Assembly: GCA_024699715.1 (NCBI GenBank)
Contig: JANPRD010000005.1
Coordinates: forward strand, 20,284-84,283
Origin: Candidatus Methanophagales archaeon
GTDB lineage: Archaea; Halobacteriota; Syntropharchaeia; Alkanophagales; Methanospirareceae
Length of the DNA stretch: 64,000 nt
Direction: 5' to 3'
The first letter of the stretch is position 1, and each line of letters opens with the position of its first letter. Positions 50,023-59,961 of this stretch are shown in pieces. The position numbers and the translations under genes are program-made. Under the pieces are notes generated by a model that was given only the letters and a program-made list of their open reading frames with translations, searched no databases and was not told the origin of the DNA.

Positions 50023-51136
50023 TCACGGATATGTCAGCGTGCAGCTCGTTTTCGCAGCTATGAAGTATCCTTCGCCACGCTCCATCGTATTGAAGTCGTT
50101 GAACACTGGAGGAGCATCAGGCACATAGACCTCAAATTTCTGCGCAGTGGCGTTCCACCTTGCGACATACCAGTAGTCGCCCTCAATCGAAGACAACGCA
50201 TCCGGAAGCGAAGCACTCGTGTTCACCCAGCCGACCAAGTTCAAGCCCGGCTCAAGCGGAGATGCTCATTGCGGTGTATGCACTTCCCTGATATGTCCAT
50301 GTTCCGTTCTCGGTCATGTGAATGAAGTAACCGACGCCGTTCTCAAGTGTGTCGTCAGCACCAAGCGCAACCCAATTGTGCGTCTCCGCATCATACCTGT
50401 AAATTGCATCATACTTGCCCGCAACCGAGCTGAACACCGACGAAACCGTCATGTTATCCGCAGTAAGAGGCAGCGAAATCAGGTTCCAGCCCTCAACGAG
50501 GTCTTTGCTGAATGTCTCCTGCGGTGCAGCGACTGTGATTGAAGAGTTTATCCATGTGATGTTCTCAGGGGGAATCCTATCAGCTTGCTTATCAAAAAGC
50601 CTACTCGAACCAACGGTGGGTTCATAGCATGAGTAATGAGTAAAGTTCAGTGGACTTGTGCCTGGACCGATGGCTTCTATCGTTAGATTCGCTATCGGCA
50701 CCGTTATCGGTGCATCAAATCCTTTTTATTGGCGCCCGTCATCCATCGGAAAGCCCGGATATGGCGGAGTGTATTCACAAGTAGGCTTTATAACCGATTT
50801 GAATGTGTCGTTCCAATAGTATTCAAAGCATCCCCAACCTGGCACATATATTCTACATGGGTTCTCCGCTTTCGTGATGTTTATGACGGTTGGGTCAAAA
50901 CTCTCATTAGCCACAAAAGCCACTCCCACTTGAAATAGTCTGATTCCATCTGTTTCGTTTGCATCCACATCCGCCATCACTTGAATCATCACAGTCTCGC
51001 CAGGTTCCAAGCTTATTGTTGACGGATCAGGACTGAAATACACATGTCACATGCGCAAGTGCAGGCGTTGTGCAATCACCGAAAGCACTGCTAACACCAC
51101 TAATACCACTCCTATTCCTAATACTTCCCTTTTCAT
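50023..51136 (-). CDS. Secreted cohesin-like protein, frameshifted
   Basis: Begins KREVLGIGVVLVVLAVLSVI (signal peptide, ATG at 51136), shifts at about 51055, then VYFSPDPSTISLEPGETVMI and GVAFVANESFDPTVINITKA, which matches the layout of a cohesin beta-sandwich. A TAA interrupts the frame at 50726 before FDAPITVPIANLTIEAIG. Two repeats of a GWNLISLPL-type module follow (EGWNLISLPLTADN and, after a shift at about 50263, PGLNLVGWVNTSAS), each ending GEGYFI or GVGYFIHM. Such pairs often accompany archaeal cohesin domains. Joined length is about 365 residues. The neighbouring gene ends in a dockerin, a possible partner. Confidence 0.6.
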
Positions 51137-51227
51137 TTCCTTTCCTCACCTCCCGTATATTCTTTTCTCACTCTCAACATCTCACATCTCCTCCTTTCCT
51201 ACACCATTCCATTCCCCTTGCATACCT

Positions 51228-51278
51228 TCCTGAAAAAAGGAAAAAGGGGGAAATTTTCAACTTTTTAGGGACTCTTTC
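51228..51278 (-). terminator. T-rich terminator of the dockerin gene
   Basis: On the minus strand CTAAAAAGTTGAAAATTTCC is followed by CCCTTTTTCC and TTTTTTC. The block is nearly identical to that after the cohesin-like gene, so it is a conserved 3' end motif of this gene family. Confidence 0.5.
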
Positions 51279-51301
51279 TTCGCTTTTCTGCATGCACTGC
51301 G

Positions 51302-54300
51302 TTAGCCTGGGCAATCGCACTTACAGCAGTTGAGCGATAGTATTACTGCTGAGACATAATCATTGAGTTTTCCGTAGTCTCCCATGTCCACATCTCCATT
51401 GCAATCAACATCAGAAGCCCATATTGAAGCCACTGTTCCTGTGCCCGTGACATAATCATTGAGTTTTCCGTAGTCTCCCATGTCCACATCTCCATTGCAA
51501 TCAACATCACCGCACAACGCCTTTATCAGCGGATGGTAGTCGTATCCCATGTGTGGCACGCCAGTATCACCGAGCAGGTCGTTATTGCTGTCTGTTCCCG
51601 TGTAGTTGAGCCAGAAGTTACCGCCGTAGAACGGACCGTGAACGACATTACCGCACTTCGGATTCTCTACCGCCACCTTATCCACGAAATACCAGTTCAG
51701 TCTCTCAAGTTGCACTTTGTTGGAAGTGTCGTTGATGATGTTATTGAACACGAGGTTTCTGCAACCGCTGAAGATGAGATTTCCAGGCTCGCCGACGGCG
51801 GCACCTGAGACACTTGCGACAGTGAAATTGTTGTCACGCACGAGGTTACCTCTCGCTTTGTATTCTGTTTCCGTTATACCACTTGATGTAAATATGCCGC
51901 TGAGAATCCATCCGTAGCCCGTGTCGCCGTCAAACTTGTTCTTCACGATTGCGTTGCAGTCGCCAGAAATCGCCATCAGGTTCAGGCATGCCTTTCCTGC
52001 ACTGCTGTTTCCTACTATGTTGCGCTCAATCAGGTTCTTTGAGCCGTAGAGCTTTATACCGCATGATGTATTGTAGATGTAGTTGTCTGCAATCACATTC
52101 CAGTCAGAAGAGACATTGATGCCCGCACCGGGGAAGTTCGGATAAATGCTACCGTTCCAACTGCTGTTTATCTTGAAACCTTCCACCTTGCAGTAATTTC
52201 CTTCCACAGTAACGATGTCACCAGCAGTATCACTGCAAATCACAACATCGCTGCCGTTTGCAATCAGCTTTATACCCGGTTTGCTCGCAGGAATCGTTAT
52301 TTGCTCGTTGTAAATGCCGTCATTAACGAGGATTATGTCGTATGGCTCGGCATTATTTATCGCATCCTGTATTGAACCTCCGCTCACCGTCCTCACATTA
52401 CGGGTCACTACATCTACACACTGACTCGCTGCATTGTTTGACTCATCGGATTCTGCGATTTGACCATCTGAATCAACCGTCACATTCAACTGCACGCTCC
52501 CTTCAGAAGTGGGCGTCCAGTGAAGTGCCACAAGTTGAGATTCTCTGAAATGCAGCATCGGCACAAATGCTTTGTCCACCTCCACGCCATTGACCTCAAG
52601 TGAGACATTGAAACCGCTTGCATCCGCACCATCGTTCCTTATCACCGCAAAGACCTCATTAGCAGTTCCGTTGATGAGTTTGCCATCGCAGACCTCGCTC
52701 ACTACGAGGTCAGTCGCTGGAATCTCGGACGGTGTTAAAGTCTTCTGCATCGTGTTGTTGCCTTCGTTCCATTCGTCTATGACGCCTTCAGAATCTACTG
52801 TAACCGTGAGTGTGTAAGTGTTCGTCGTTGTTGGCTTCCAAATTAGCGTAACATTTGCCTCCTCGCCCGCATCAAGACCGTCGCTGACGCTCTCTTCATC
52901 CACCACACCGCTGCCGTCGTTGAGCGTTACATTGAATGCGCCTGCGCTTCCGTTACCAACATTTTTCACCGTTGCGGTGACGATGTTGTATGTGCCGTTG
53001 TAGATTGTCTCGTTGTTTATCGCAGTAACGGTGAGGTCAGGCTTCTGCGGCGGCGCTCCGGATTCAGCAATTGAATACAGCACACCACCGTCGTTGCCGA
53101 AGAACACTCTACCGTCAGATAGTGCCACGCCTTGCAGGATGTAACCACCAGAAGTGCCGTTCTCAAAGGTCTCAAAATGCCATTTGTAAGTGCCGTTCAA
53201 ATACAGGCAGTAAACCCTGCCGTTCTCGCAGTTCGTGGTGAAGTAAAGCGTGTTGCTTGAGGTTGAGATGACAGGTGAGGACTGCACGCCCCCGTTGGGT
53301 GTGTATGTCCATTCAACACTGCCATCTGATTCGTTCAAGCAGTATAGCTTGCCGTTGTTTCCGAATGCTCCCTGCCCGACATACACCTTTCCGTTGTAAA
53401 CCGCAGGTGTGGATGTTGAATAACCGATATAAGTGCACCATTTATCCGCCGTGTTGAATTTACCTGTGCTTTTGTTGAAGCCAAGAGCATAACAATATCC
53501 GCCTTTTGATGTGAAGTAGATGCGCCCGTAAGTTTCGTTCCATGTGATTGAAGAACGAATCTCTTTTGCATCTACGCCGTAAACTGCGGAGACATTAATC
53601 TCGTCCACTGTCGTCCCGTTGCACCAATATACCGATGTGAGGTAGCCCGCATCATCGCCATACACAAGATAATCGCCTATCACCGCAGCACCCGCCCAGT
53701 AGTAGCCGCCGCCACTCGTTGAGCTGCGACTCCAGCACTGCGTCCCGTTCTCCCAGTAGCAGTAGTATTTCTTTGGACCGTTCCAGTCGCCGAAGAATAT
53801 TCTGCCCTGGCTCTCGTTCGGAGCCTTGTAGTATGTAATGGGCGTGTTCAACTGTCCATCGCAGACAGATACATGCCAGCATTCATCTCCAGAGGTTGCG
53901 TTAATCGCATACAGTCCTCCATGCGTATTGGCAACAAATATTTTGCCGTTACCGTATGCTGGAGTTGAAAGCTGGAAATTCGGCGTGGAATCTATCGTTG
54001 CATTCCACACTTCTTCGCCAGTATTCTTGTTGAATTTGAATAACTTTGAAGTCGCCACAACATAGACATAATCACCCACTACTATTGGCACGGTATCTAT
54101 ACCATACCAGCCACCCGTCTCTGTGCTTCGCTTCCATGATGACGCTGAGAAGTTGAGGTCAGGATTCACCGGTCCGAAATCATCTGTTATGCCGACATTC
54201 GCCTCATCCTTCTGAAACTGCGACCAGTCAGATGCCATCGCCACCGCCGCAGACAGCTCAAGCACAAGAATCAACGCTATGAGAGCCACAACAGATCTGC

Positions 54301-54304
54301 CCAT
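51302..54304 (-). CDS. Secreted PQQ-propeller / CARDB / beta-helix protein with C-terminal dockerin
   Basis: Exoprotein of 1,000 residues. Signal peptide (SVVALIALILVLELSAAVAM), PQQ-type propeller (SDWSQFQKDEANVGITDDF, with blades LFKFNKNTGEEVW and LYCLNESDGSVEW), two CARDB domains (PDLTVTAINNETIYNGTYN and ATDLVVSEVCDG), a NosD-like beta-helix (VSGGSIQDAINNAEPYDIIL, then DWNVIADNYIYNTSCGI and NLIERNIVGNSS), and a dockerin: two calcium loops DVDCNGDVDMGDYGKLNDYV about 35 residues apart, finishing CCKCDCPG. Intact. The ATG at 54304, preceded by GGAGGAG, is preferred over one at 54358. It sits next to a cohesin-like gene and has the shared promoter element. Confidence 0.88.
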   Translation of the reverse strand: MGRSVVALIALILVLELSAAVAMASDWSQFQKDEANVGITDDFGPVNPDLNFSASSWKRSTETGGWYGIDTVPIVVGDYVYVVATSKLFKFNKNTGEEVWNATIDSTPNFQLSTPAYGNGKIFVANTHGGLYAINATSGDECWHVSVCDGQLNTPITYYKAPNESQGRIFFGDWNGPKKYYCYWENGTQCWSRSSTSGGGYYWAGAAVIGDYLVYGDDAGYLTSVYWCNGTTVDEINVSAVYGVDAKEIRSSITWNETYGRIYFTSKGGYCYALGFNKSTGKFNTADKWCTYIGYSTSTPAVYNGKVYVGQGAFGNNGKLYCLNESDGSVEWTYTPNGGVQSSPVISTSSNTLYFTTNCENGRVYCLYLNGTYKWHFETFENGTSGGYILQGVALSDGRVFFGNDGGVLYSIAESGAPPQKPDLTVTAINNETIYNGTYNIVTATVKNVGNGSAGAFNVTLNDGSGVVDEESVSDGLDAGEEANVTLIWKPTTTNTYTLTVTVDSEGVIDEWNEGNNTMQKTLTPSEIPATDLVVSEVCDGKLINGTANEVFAVIRNDGADASGFNVSLEVNGVEVDKAFVPMLHFRESQLVALHWTPTSEGSVQLNVTVDSDGQIAESDESNNAASQCVDVVTRNVRTVSGGSIQDAINNAEPYDIILVNDGIYNEQITIPASKPGIKLIANGSDVVICSDTAGDIVTVEGNYCKVEGFKINSSWNGSIYPNFPGAGINVSSDWNVIADNYIYNTSCGIKLYGSKNLIERNIVGNSSAGKACLNLMAISGDCNAIVKNKFDGDTGYGWILSGIFTSSGITETEYKARGNLVRDNNFTVASVSGAAVGEPGNLIFSGCRNLVFNNIINDTSNKVQLERLNWYFVDKVAVENPKCGNVVHGPFYGGNFWLNYTGTDSNNDLLGDTGVPHMGYDYHPLIKALCGDVDCNGDVDMGDYGKLNDYVTGTGTVASIWASDVDCNGDVDMGDYGKLNDYVSAVILSLNCCKCDCPG

Positions 54305-54375
54305 TCCTCCTTTCTCCTCCCTCTGACGAGACCGACGACCTCCCGACGACACTGTCATCTGACTTTCAAATGTCC

Positions 54376-54424
54376 TAAATTAAATTTTTCTATTTTGCTT
54401 TTGATTCTAATCTAAAAGGGTAAG
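54376..54424 (-). promoter_or_regulatory. Shared surface-gene promoter element, copy A
   Basis: On the minus strand TTACCCTTTTAGATTAGAATC (54403-54423) is followed after the same 25-base spacing by the AT-rich AAAAATTTAATTTAGG TATA region. Twenty of 21 positions match copy B at 41560-41580. It precedes the dockerin gene. Confidence 0.6.
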
Positions 54425-54435
54425 ATAAGATGATG

Positions 54436-54974
54436 CTATTGTTCCTTGCGTGGAATGAACTTCGCAGCGAATACGACGAGAGCAGCGGTCATTGCAACGA
54501 GCTCTACGCCGTCGTTCACGAGTGGAACTTCGGGAACTGCTGGCGAAGGCGTCGTCACATAAACGACCTCTCCGATTTCTCCCGGACGCTCACAGCCAAA
54601 AGAGGCACTCAAGCCCTTCTCGTTCACGCCGAGCCAGAATTTGAAGTCGTAACTCTCCTTTGAAAGCGGGTAGAGCAGGAAGACGCCTGTGTGGAACGCA
54701 TCCAGAAGAATATGCAACGCAAGCAGCGAAGAAGCAAGAAAGAAATATTTTCCGCTCTCCTCTTTCCTATGCCTTTGACTATTAAAAAAGCAAAAATAGG
54801 GGCTAAAATAACGAATATATTGTGCAAGGTCGCCCTATGTATTCCTATAAACGCATCAATATCGCTTAAAATGCCGAAAGGGAGGAGCATTAACGCCTTT
54901 TTCCGCTCATTTTCCTTCAGGATGGATGCGATAACGAGCAGAGTTAGGGCGAAATGCCAACCGAATGAGGGCAT
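54436..54974 (-). CDS. DUF457/YdjM-like membrane protein, one frameshift
   Basis: Integral membrane protein. It begins PSFGWHFALTLLVIASIL and continues GILSDIDAFIGIHRATLHN, the metal-ligand pattern (His, then D-x-D, then His) of membrane-bound metal-dependent hydrolases. The frame shifts at about 54735, where ISFLLL leads to ASSLLALHILLDAFHTGVFL, which restores the conserved HxxxD-type segment. A C-terminal membrane span ends VFAAKFIPRKEQ. About 178 residues when joined. Role unknown; the YdjM family is linked to membrane lipid or LexA-regulated functions in bacteria. Confidence 0.7.
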
Positions 54975-54991
54975 CTTTTAGACATTCATTC

Positions 54992-57125
54992 TCATGCCTT
55001 AAAGCTTTCCAACGCTTCAAAATGCTCACGAGAAACAACAGAATATACCTTATCCGCTGTCAAATCGGTGATGTGGTAGTATTTTCCGCCTGAATGCTCC
55101 GCTATCTCTCGGCAGAAACCCAAACGCATAAGTGATTTATCGCTTCGCTCCGCATCTATCACAACCGTCCGTATGCCATTCTCAAGAAGCTTCTCTGAAA
55201 TACGCAAAATCTCAGATTTCATTCCGCCCGCTATTCCACCCGCTATTCCGCCCGCAGCACCTTTTCCTCCGCTTCCCCCGTTCTTATTGAGAGGCACATT
55301 CGCCCTCCCGTCTGAAATTAGAACGAGCATCGGAATCACATCCTTGTTCTTCCTGCACTCATTCAGGAGCATCTCCAAGCCTTTCGCAAGTCCCGCTGCG
55401 AGCGGTGTCCTGCCACCTGTTGGAAGCTCCTCAAGCATCTTTTTTGCGAGAAGGAAACTTGAACACAAAGGCAGGAGAACCTCTGCATTTTCACCCCTGA
55501 ATGCAACTAATCCCACCTTATCTCTGTGCTGATATGCGTTTATTAGCAGAGAAAACACAGCACCTTTCGCACTTTCCATCCTTTTCATCGCTCCCATAGA
55601 GCCTGAAGCATCAACAACGAACACGCAAGCGATTGAAGTTTTGCCCACCCGAACCTTCTCCCTCAAATCTTCCTCTTTAATCACGATTTTTGTTCGCTGC
55701 GGGCTGCGAGTTCTTTGGTGCGGTGCTGCTGCTCGGATTGTTGCGTCAATTGCGATGTCTCGCACTTCATTCGCCATTCTCGCCCTGAAGTATCTACCTA
55801 CGCTTCTCGCAGAGAGCGTGCGGACACGCCTGCCGTGAGGCTTCCTGAATGCTCTGTCCCCAGATTTGCGAGGCATCAAATGGTCAACAGAAAACGCCTC
55901 TCCTATGCGAAAAACCTCACTGCGTTCATTCCGATATTTCTTCTGCTCGCCGCTTTCGCCTTCTCCCTCGCTGTGTTCTTCAGTCTCGTTGCGTTCGTTG
56001 TGTTTGTGTTCGTTGATGTTCGTGGTTGTCGTGGCTGTGGGGGTTGTGTGGGTTGTGTTCGTGGTAATGTTCATGTTTCTCTTGCACATGTTCGTGCTTT
56101 TGAAGCATTTCTTCAATTTTCTGCTTCTCTGCGAGAGGCTCAAAGGGTCTGCGACGCATTCTATGCGGTAATGCGAGGAGCATAGCCCGCTCAACATCCT
56201 CTTTTATGACTTCAGTTCTGCCATTGAACGCTGCAATAGTCTTGGCAGTCCTCGCAACAACAATTTCCGCTCTGTGCGTTTTGATGCCGAGTTCAACACA
56301 AGTCCTCGCAACATAGCGAAGGAGTTCGTCGCTGATGCTCACGGATTTGAGCAGTGCTTTAGCACGCAGGATTCTCGCCTTTAATGCCTCTTGCTTCTCT
56401 TTGAACGCCTCTGCGAAGCCTTCAGGGTCGGACTCAAAACGCTCAACCGCTCTCGCAATCTCAACACGCTTCTCCACATCTTCTATGCTTTCTACTTCCA
56501 CTTGCAAGCCGAATCTGTCGAGGAGTTGAGGTCGCAACTCGCCTTCCTCGGGGTTCATTGTGCCTATTAGAATGAATTTTGAGGGGTGAGCGACGGAAAT
56601 TCCCTCCCTCTCTACGACATTCACGCCCATCGCAGCGGCATCAAGCAAAACATCCGCAACATGGTCGTCAAGCAAATTCACCTCGTCTATGTAGAGAATG
56701 CCACGATTCGCATCCGCAAGTATTCCGGGTTCTAATGCCTTTATGCCTTCTTTTATTGCTCGTTCAACATCCAGCGTTCCTACGACCCGCTCCTCAGTCG
56801 CACCGAGCGGAAGCTCAACGACAGGCATCTTCCTTCTCACGACTTCAAGCGTCTCGCCTCTCTTCTTTCGCTCGTAGCAAGCGTCGCACATCTCACGCTC
56901 ATCATAAGGATTGCAGTTGAAAGGGCATCCTCGCACAACTTCAATCTCAGGTAAAAGCTCCGCAAGCGCCCGCACAGCCGTTGACTTCGCAGTCCCCTTC
57001 TCGCCCCTTATCAGAACGCCGCCTATCGCAGGATTTATCGCATTCAAAATCAACGCAAGCTTCATGTCCTCCTGACCCACGATTGCCGTGAAAGGCAGAA
57101 TCTTTCGCCTTAAATGGTGTGCCAT
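54992..57125 (-). CDS. ChlI-ChlD (magnesium/cobalt chelatase AAA + vWA) fusion, one frameshift
   Basis: The N-terminal AAA+ motor has Walker [21 protein letters not shown], the CNPYD insert, Walker [16 protein letters not shown] and [18 protein letters not shown], all typical of ChlI/BchI. After residue 350 comes a His-rich linker ([14 protein letters not shown] and similar), where the frame shifts at about 55990. It continues as [18 protein letters not shown] and a ChlD-type vWA domain with [16 protein letters not shown] (MIDAS DxSxS) and [11 protein letters not shown]. About 700 residues joined. These subunits drive metal insertion by a ChlH/CobN-type partner; in this organism cobalt for B12 is the likely metal. 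The partner is not in the window. Confidence 0.85.
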
Positions 57126-57209
57126 TTCTTTTGTTCTTTAACTACTTTTTAATAAATTCTTTCTTAAACAGAAAACCGAACAGAAAACGGAAGTTGTATG
57201 CGACGCCAT

Positions 57210-58166
57210 TTATTTAAAGCGACCTGCGTGAGGCTTCCACACAATTTCCATTTCTCCTCTCGCATGCAGCGGGCTGAAATCTCCGCTCAAGCAACGCTCA
57301 ACCACATCTTTCAGGAATTCCTCACTGCGATGCAGGTAAGACCTCGCACCTTCGTAAATCTCCTCAACGCTCTTCTCACGCAGCGAATCCGCATACGCAG
57401 CGAGCACACTCCGGTAACCGCTCAAAAATCCCGCTTTGAATTCCACTGCACCGCCAAGAAGCTCTTTCATGCGAGATGCAACATTCTCATCAGGTTTAAC
57501 GAACAAAGGAACACCTAAAATACTGTATTTCTCCTCATCCCGCTCATATTTCTCCTTAAGAAAAGCGTTTATTGCGAATCTTTGCATCCTTCTCGCCACT
57601 TTCTCCTCCTTTTCTCGCACATAAATCGGAGCAGATACATCTAAAGGCAATTTTTTCAACGCAACATCTCCTCTAATACCTCGCTCTTGCATCCTTTCCA
57701 TCGCCTTTCTCGCTAAATCCTCGTAAAGACGACCATATTCCGTCATTAGCAAGTGAGCATGCGTGTCCTCGTGAGCGAGCCTCGTCAGCAAGAATCGCAG
57801 CGCTGAGAGGTCGTAAACCGCATATCTCCGCCTGAAGAGACCACGACGCTGCACCTCGTAATTCTCCATCAGAATGAACGCAGTTTCACTACGAATATCA
57901 AACATTGAGAAGTAAGAGAGGTTCAAATGCGCCTCCACTGTCGCCCTTCCCGCTTCAACTGCCTCATCAAGACGCTCTCCTATCCATTTTGATGCCCCTT
58001 TCATACCTATCTCACGCTCAAATTGCAGAATAAATGCATCAATTTCCTTAATAATGTCCAAAAACGCATCTGTTGTGATGCCATTCCGCCGATTGAACGA
58101 GAGAAAAGGCTCTTCCTCCGCACTTTCAAGCATACGCTCAACGCCTTCTGTCAGCCTCATTTTCAT
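57210..58166 (-). CDS. Uncharacterised helical protein with HExxH-like motif
   Basis: Soluble, mainly helical protein of 318 residues that I do not recognise. It contains RLAHEDTHAHLLM around residue 131, an H-E-x-x-H pattern used by zinc metallopeptidases, in a helix-like context; no clear third ligand can be named with confidence. A possible pair of long helices precedes it (LDIIKEIDAFILQFERE). The C-terminus EEFLKDVVERCLSGDF is helical. It lies 84 bases upstream of the chelatase gene in the same direction. HExxH also occurs by chance, so peptidase activity is only a possibility. Confidence 0.55.
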   Translation of the reverse strand: MKMRLTEGVERMLESAEEEPFLSFNRRNGITTDAFLDIIKEIDAFILQFEREIGMKGASKWIGERLDEAVEAGRATVEAHLNLSYFSMFDIRSETAFILMENYEVQRRGLFRRRYAVYDLSALRFLLTRLAHEDTHAHLLMTEYGRLYEDLARKAMERMQERGIRGDVALKKLPLDVSAPIYVREKEEKVARRMQRFAINAFLKEKYERDEEKYSILGVPLFVKPDENVASRMKELLGGAVEFKAGFLSGYRSVLAAYADSLREKSVEEIYEGARSYLHRSEEFLKDVVERCLSGDFSPLHARGEMEIVWKPHAGRFK

Positions 58167-58282
58167 TTTTCTCTCCCCTTTCTCCTGTCATTTCTCCGCT
58201 TGAAAATTTGTTGAAAGTTTGTCCTTGCAATTTCATTTAACTTTCATTAGTGTTCAAAATAAGAGCGAGAAAATTTGCATTT

Positions 58283-58300
58283 CGGGAAAGATTTAAGTCC
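58283..58300 (+). promoter_or_regulatory. TATA box of the 58327 gene
   Basis: GGGAAAGATTTAAGTCC lies 30-40 bases before the ATG at 58327. AGATTTAAGT is a good archaeal TATA match, and GAAGAGAGGAAGAAG precedes the start. Confidence 0.5.
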
Positions 58301-58326
58301 TCTTGGGAAGAGAGGAAGAAGAGTGA

Positions 58327-58560
58327 ATGAAGATGCATGCAATAATAAGGCTTTGGGCAATTATTTTCCCCTTACTTGCGTCTTTTGTCCTCTATATTAC
58401 ATTCCTATTCATCTTCTTTTCCGAGAATAAGGCGGTTTATGTTTCAGTGAACAGCTTTGGAGAGGCATTCGTTGAACTTTTGATTTTCTCTGTCGCTCTG
58501 CTTCTTGCTCTTGCAGGTTGCATTTCTCTGCTTCGTGATTTCAATTTCAGTCGGCAGTAG
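58327..58560 (+). CDS. Small two-helix membrane protein
   Basis: Hypothetical protein of 77 residues with two predicted membrane helices: FPLLASFVLYITFLFIFF and VELLIFSVALLLALAGCISL, joined by a short polar loop (SENKAVYVSVNSFGEAF). A purine-rich leader and upstream TATA box support it as a real gene. The last 14 bases overlap the M20 peptidase gene on the other strand. I do not recognise a family. Confidence 0.6.
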   Translation: MKMHAIIRLWAIIFPLLASFVLYITFLFIFFSENKAVYVSVNSFGEAFVELLIFSVALLLALAGCISLLRDFNFSRQ

Positions 58561-59836
58561 ATGCATCGTGAGGTGCGCCGGTCAGCAGAAAAACGAGGAA
58601 TTTCACATAATTCCGAAGGTCAGCAAGGCGGACATTCTCGTTTGGACCGTGAGCGTTGCTTTCCACAGCGTCGCCGACGCCGAATGCGCATACAGGCTGC
58701 TTCGTTCGCTGAACGGCATAACCGACATCCAAAGAGCCTTGAACGCCACCCACTTCTTTCTCGCATCCGAAAGCGGCGGAAGCTGCTCTCTTCACACGCA
58801 GAACCCACTCTGAATCCTGCGCTGTGAGCATGGGAGGGTAGCCTCGCTTGATTTTCCACGCCAAATTGATGCCTTCTTTTCTCAAATCTTTCAAAACTGC
58901 AATGAACTCCGCCTCCGCATCGCTCAAATCTTCTTCAGGAATGTATCTGCGGTCGCCTCGCAGCGTGCAACTACCCGGAATTATATTCTCCTTCACGCCT
59001 CCTTCAATCATAGTGATGTTCAAAACTGGCTTAATGAACTCACAATTTGTCATTTTAGCGATACTTGGCACACATTTCACCGCAGAAGTCCTTGCTTCCA
59101 CACGCTCTTTCAACGCTCTCAAACGCTCAATCACTTTCAACGCAAGCTCAATCGCATTCTCACCCAGCATGGGAAGCGAGCTGTGGCACGACCGCCCGAA
59201 GACCGTGATTTCCCAAGTGAAAACGCCGTTCGCAGCGATACAAATGTTCTCGTTCTCGCCGTCCATGCACAAGAAGTAGTCGCCTCGCAAGAGTCCTTCG
59301 TCGGCGAAGTAGCAGAGTCCCGAGTAAGGACCGATTTCCTCGTCTGTTGTGAGTGCCACACACAAATTGTATTTGCACTCCAAGCCCAACTCCTGAATTA
59401 TGCTCAATGCAGTGAGGAGTGCTGCGACCGCTCCTTTGGAGTCTGCGGTGCCTCTGCCGTATATTCTGCCATTCTTCACGACAGCCTGAAATGGAGGCGT
59501 ATCCCAACCCTCTCCTGCGGGAACGACATCCAAATGCGTGTATATTGTGATGCCCTCTTTCGCACCGCAGTCCTTCTCTGCGAGCAAATTCGCCCTCTCG
59601 CCTGAAAGTCCCTCCTGCTTCTGCTTCTCCTCGTATATTTCCGCTGGCATGTCCACTCTGCGAGCATCAAATCCCAATCGCTCAAATTTCGGAACGAGAG
59701 CATCCACGATTTCGCCGTATTTCTCGCCCGGCGGCACAAATGTCGGAATACTCACAAGCTCACTCAAGCATTCTACAAGGTAAGATTCCCTTTCCCTCAA
59801 CACTCGCTCTAACTCATGCTCCGAAATCATACTCAT
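58547..59836 (-). CDS. M20 family metallopeptidase (ArgE/DapE/ACY1-like)
   Basis: Zinc-dependent deacylase or dipeptidase of 429 residues. Metal ligands appear in THLDVVPAGEGW and GRGTADSKGAV, the catalytic base in LTTDEEIGPYSG, and later ligands in MDGENENI and near NAHGPNENVRLADL. The dimerisation (lid) domain lies between. Family members remove acyl groups from amino acids (ArgE, DapE) or cleave dipeptides; the substrate cannot be told from sequence. The protein is intact. There is no operon partner in the same direction nearby. Confidence 0.9.
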   Translation of the reverse strand: MSMISEHELERVLRERESYLVECLSELVSIPTFVPPGEKYGEIVDALVPKFERLGFDARRVDMPAEIYEEKQKQEGLSGERANLLAEKDCGAKEGITIYTHLDVVPAGEGWDTPPFQAVVKNGRIYGRGTADSKGAVAALLTALSIIQELGLECKYNLCVALTTDEEIGPYSGLCYFADEGLLRGDYFLCMDGENENICIAANGVFTWEITVFGRSCHSSLPMLGENAIELALKVIERLRALKERVEARTSAVKCVPSIAKMTNCEFIKPVLNITMIEGGVKENIIPGSCTLRGDRRYIPEEDLSDAEAEFIAVLKDLRKEGINLAWKIKRGYPPMLTAQDSEWVLRVKRAASAAFGCEKEVGGVQGSLDVGYAVQRTKQPVCAFGVGDAVESNAHGPNENVRLADLRNYVKFLVFLLTGAPHDASTAD

Positions 59837-59961
59837 ACCTTTGCGTTTTCTTAAATAAGCAGATTCAGGACGGAGCGAGGATGCAAAGAGAAGAATGCTC
59901 TTCTCTAATGATTTTTCCCACTTTTTCTCTCAAGTTTTGAAAAGGAAAAAAATAAAAGAAG

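Noticed and set aside
54304..54358. Start of the dockerin gene at the ATG at 54358
   Set aside because: It would put an unusual charged Arg/Glu stretch of 18 residues before the signal peptide and lacks a ribosome site, although a leaderless start there cannot be fully excluded.
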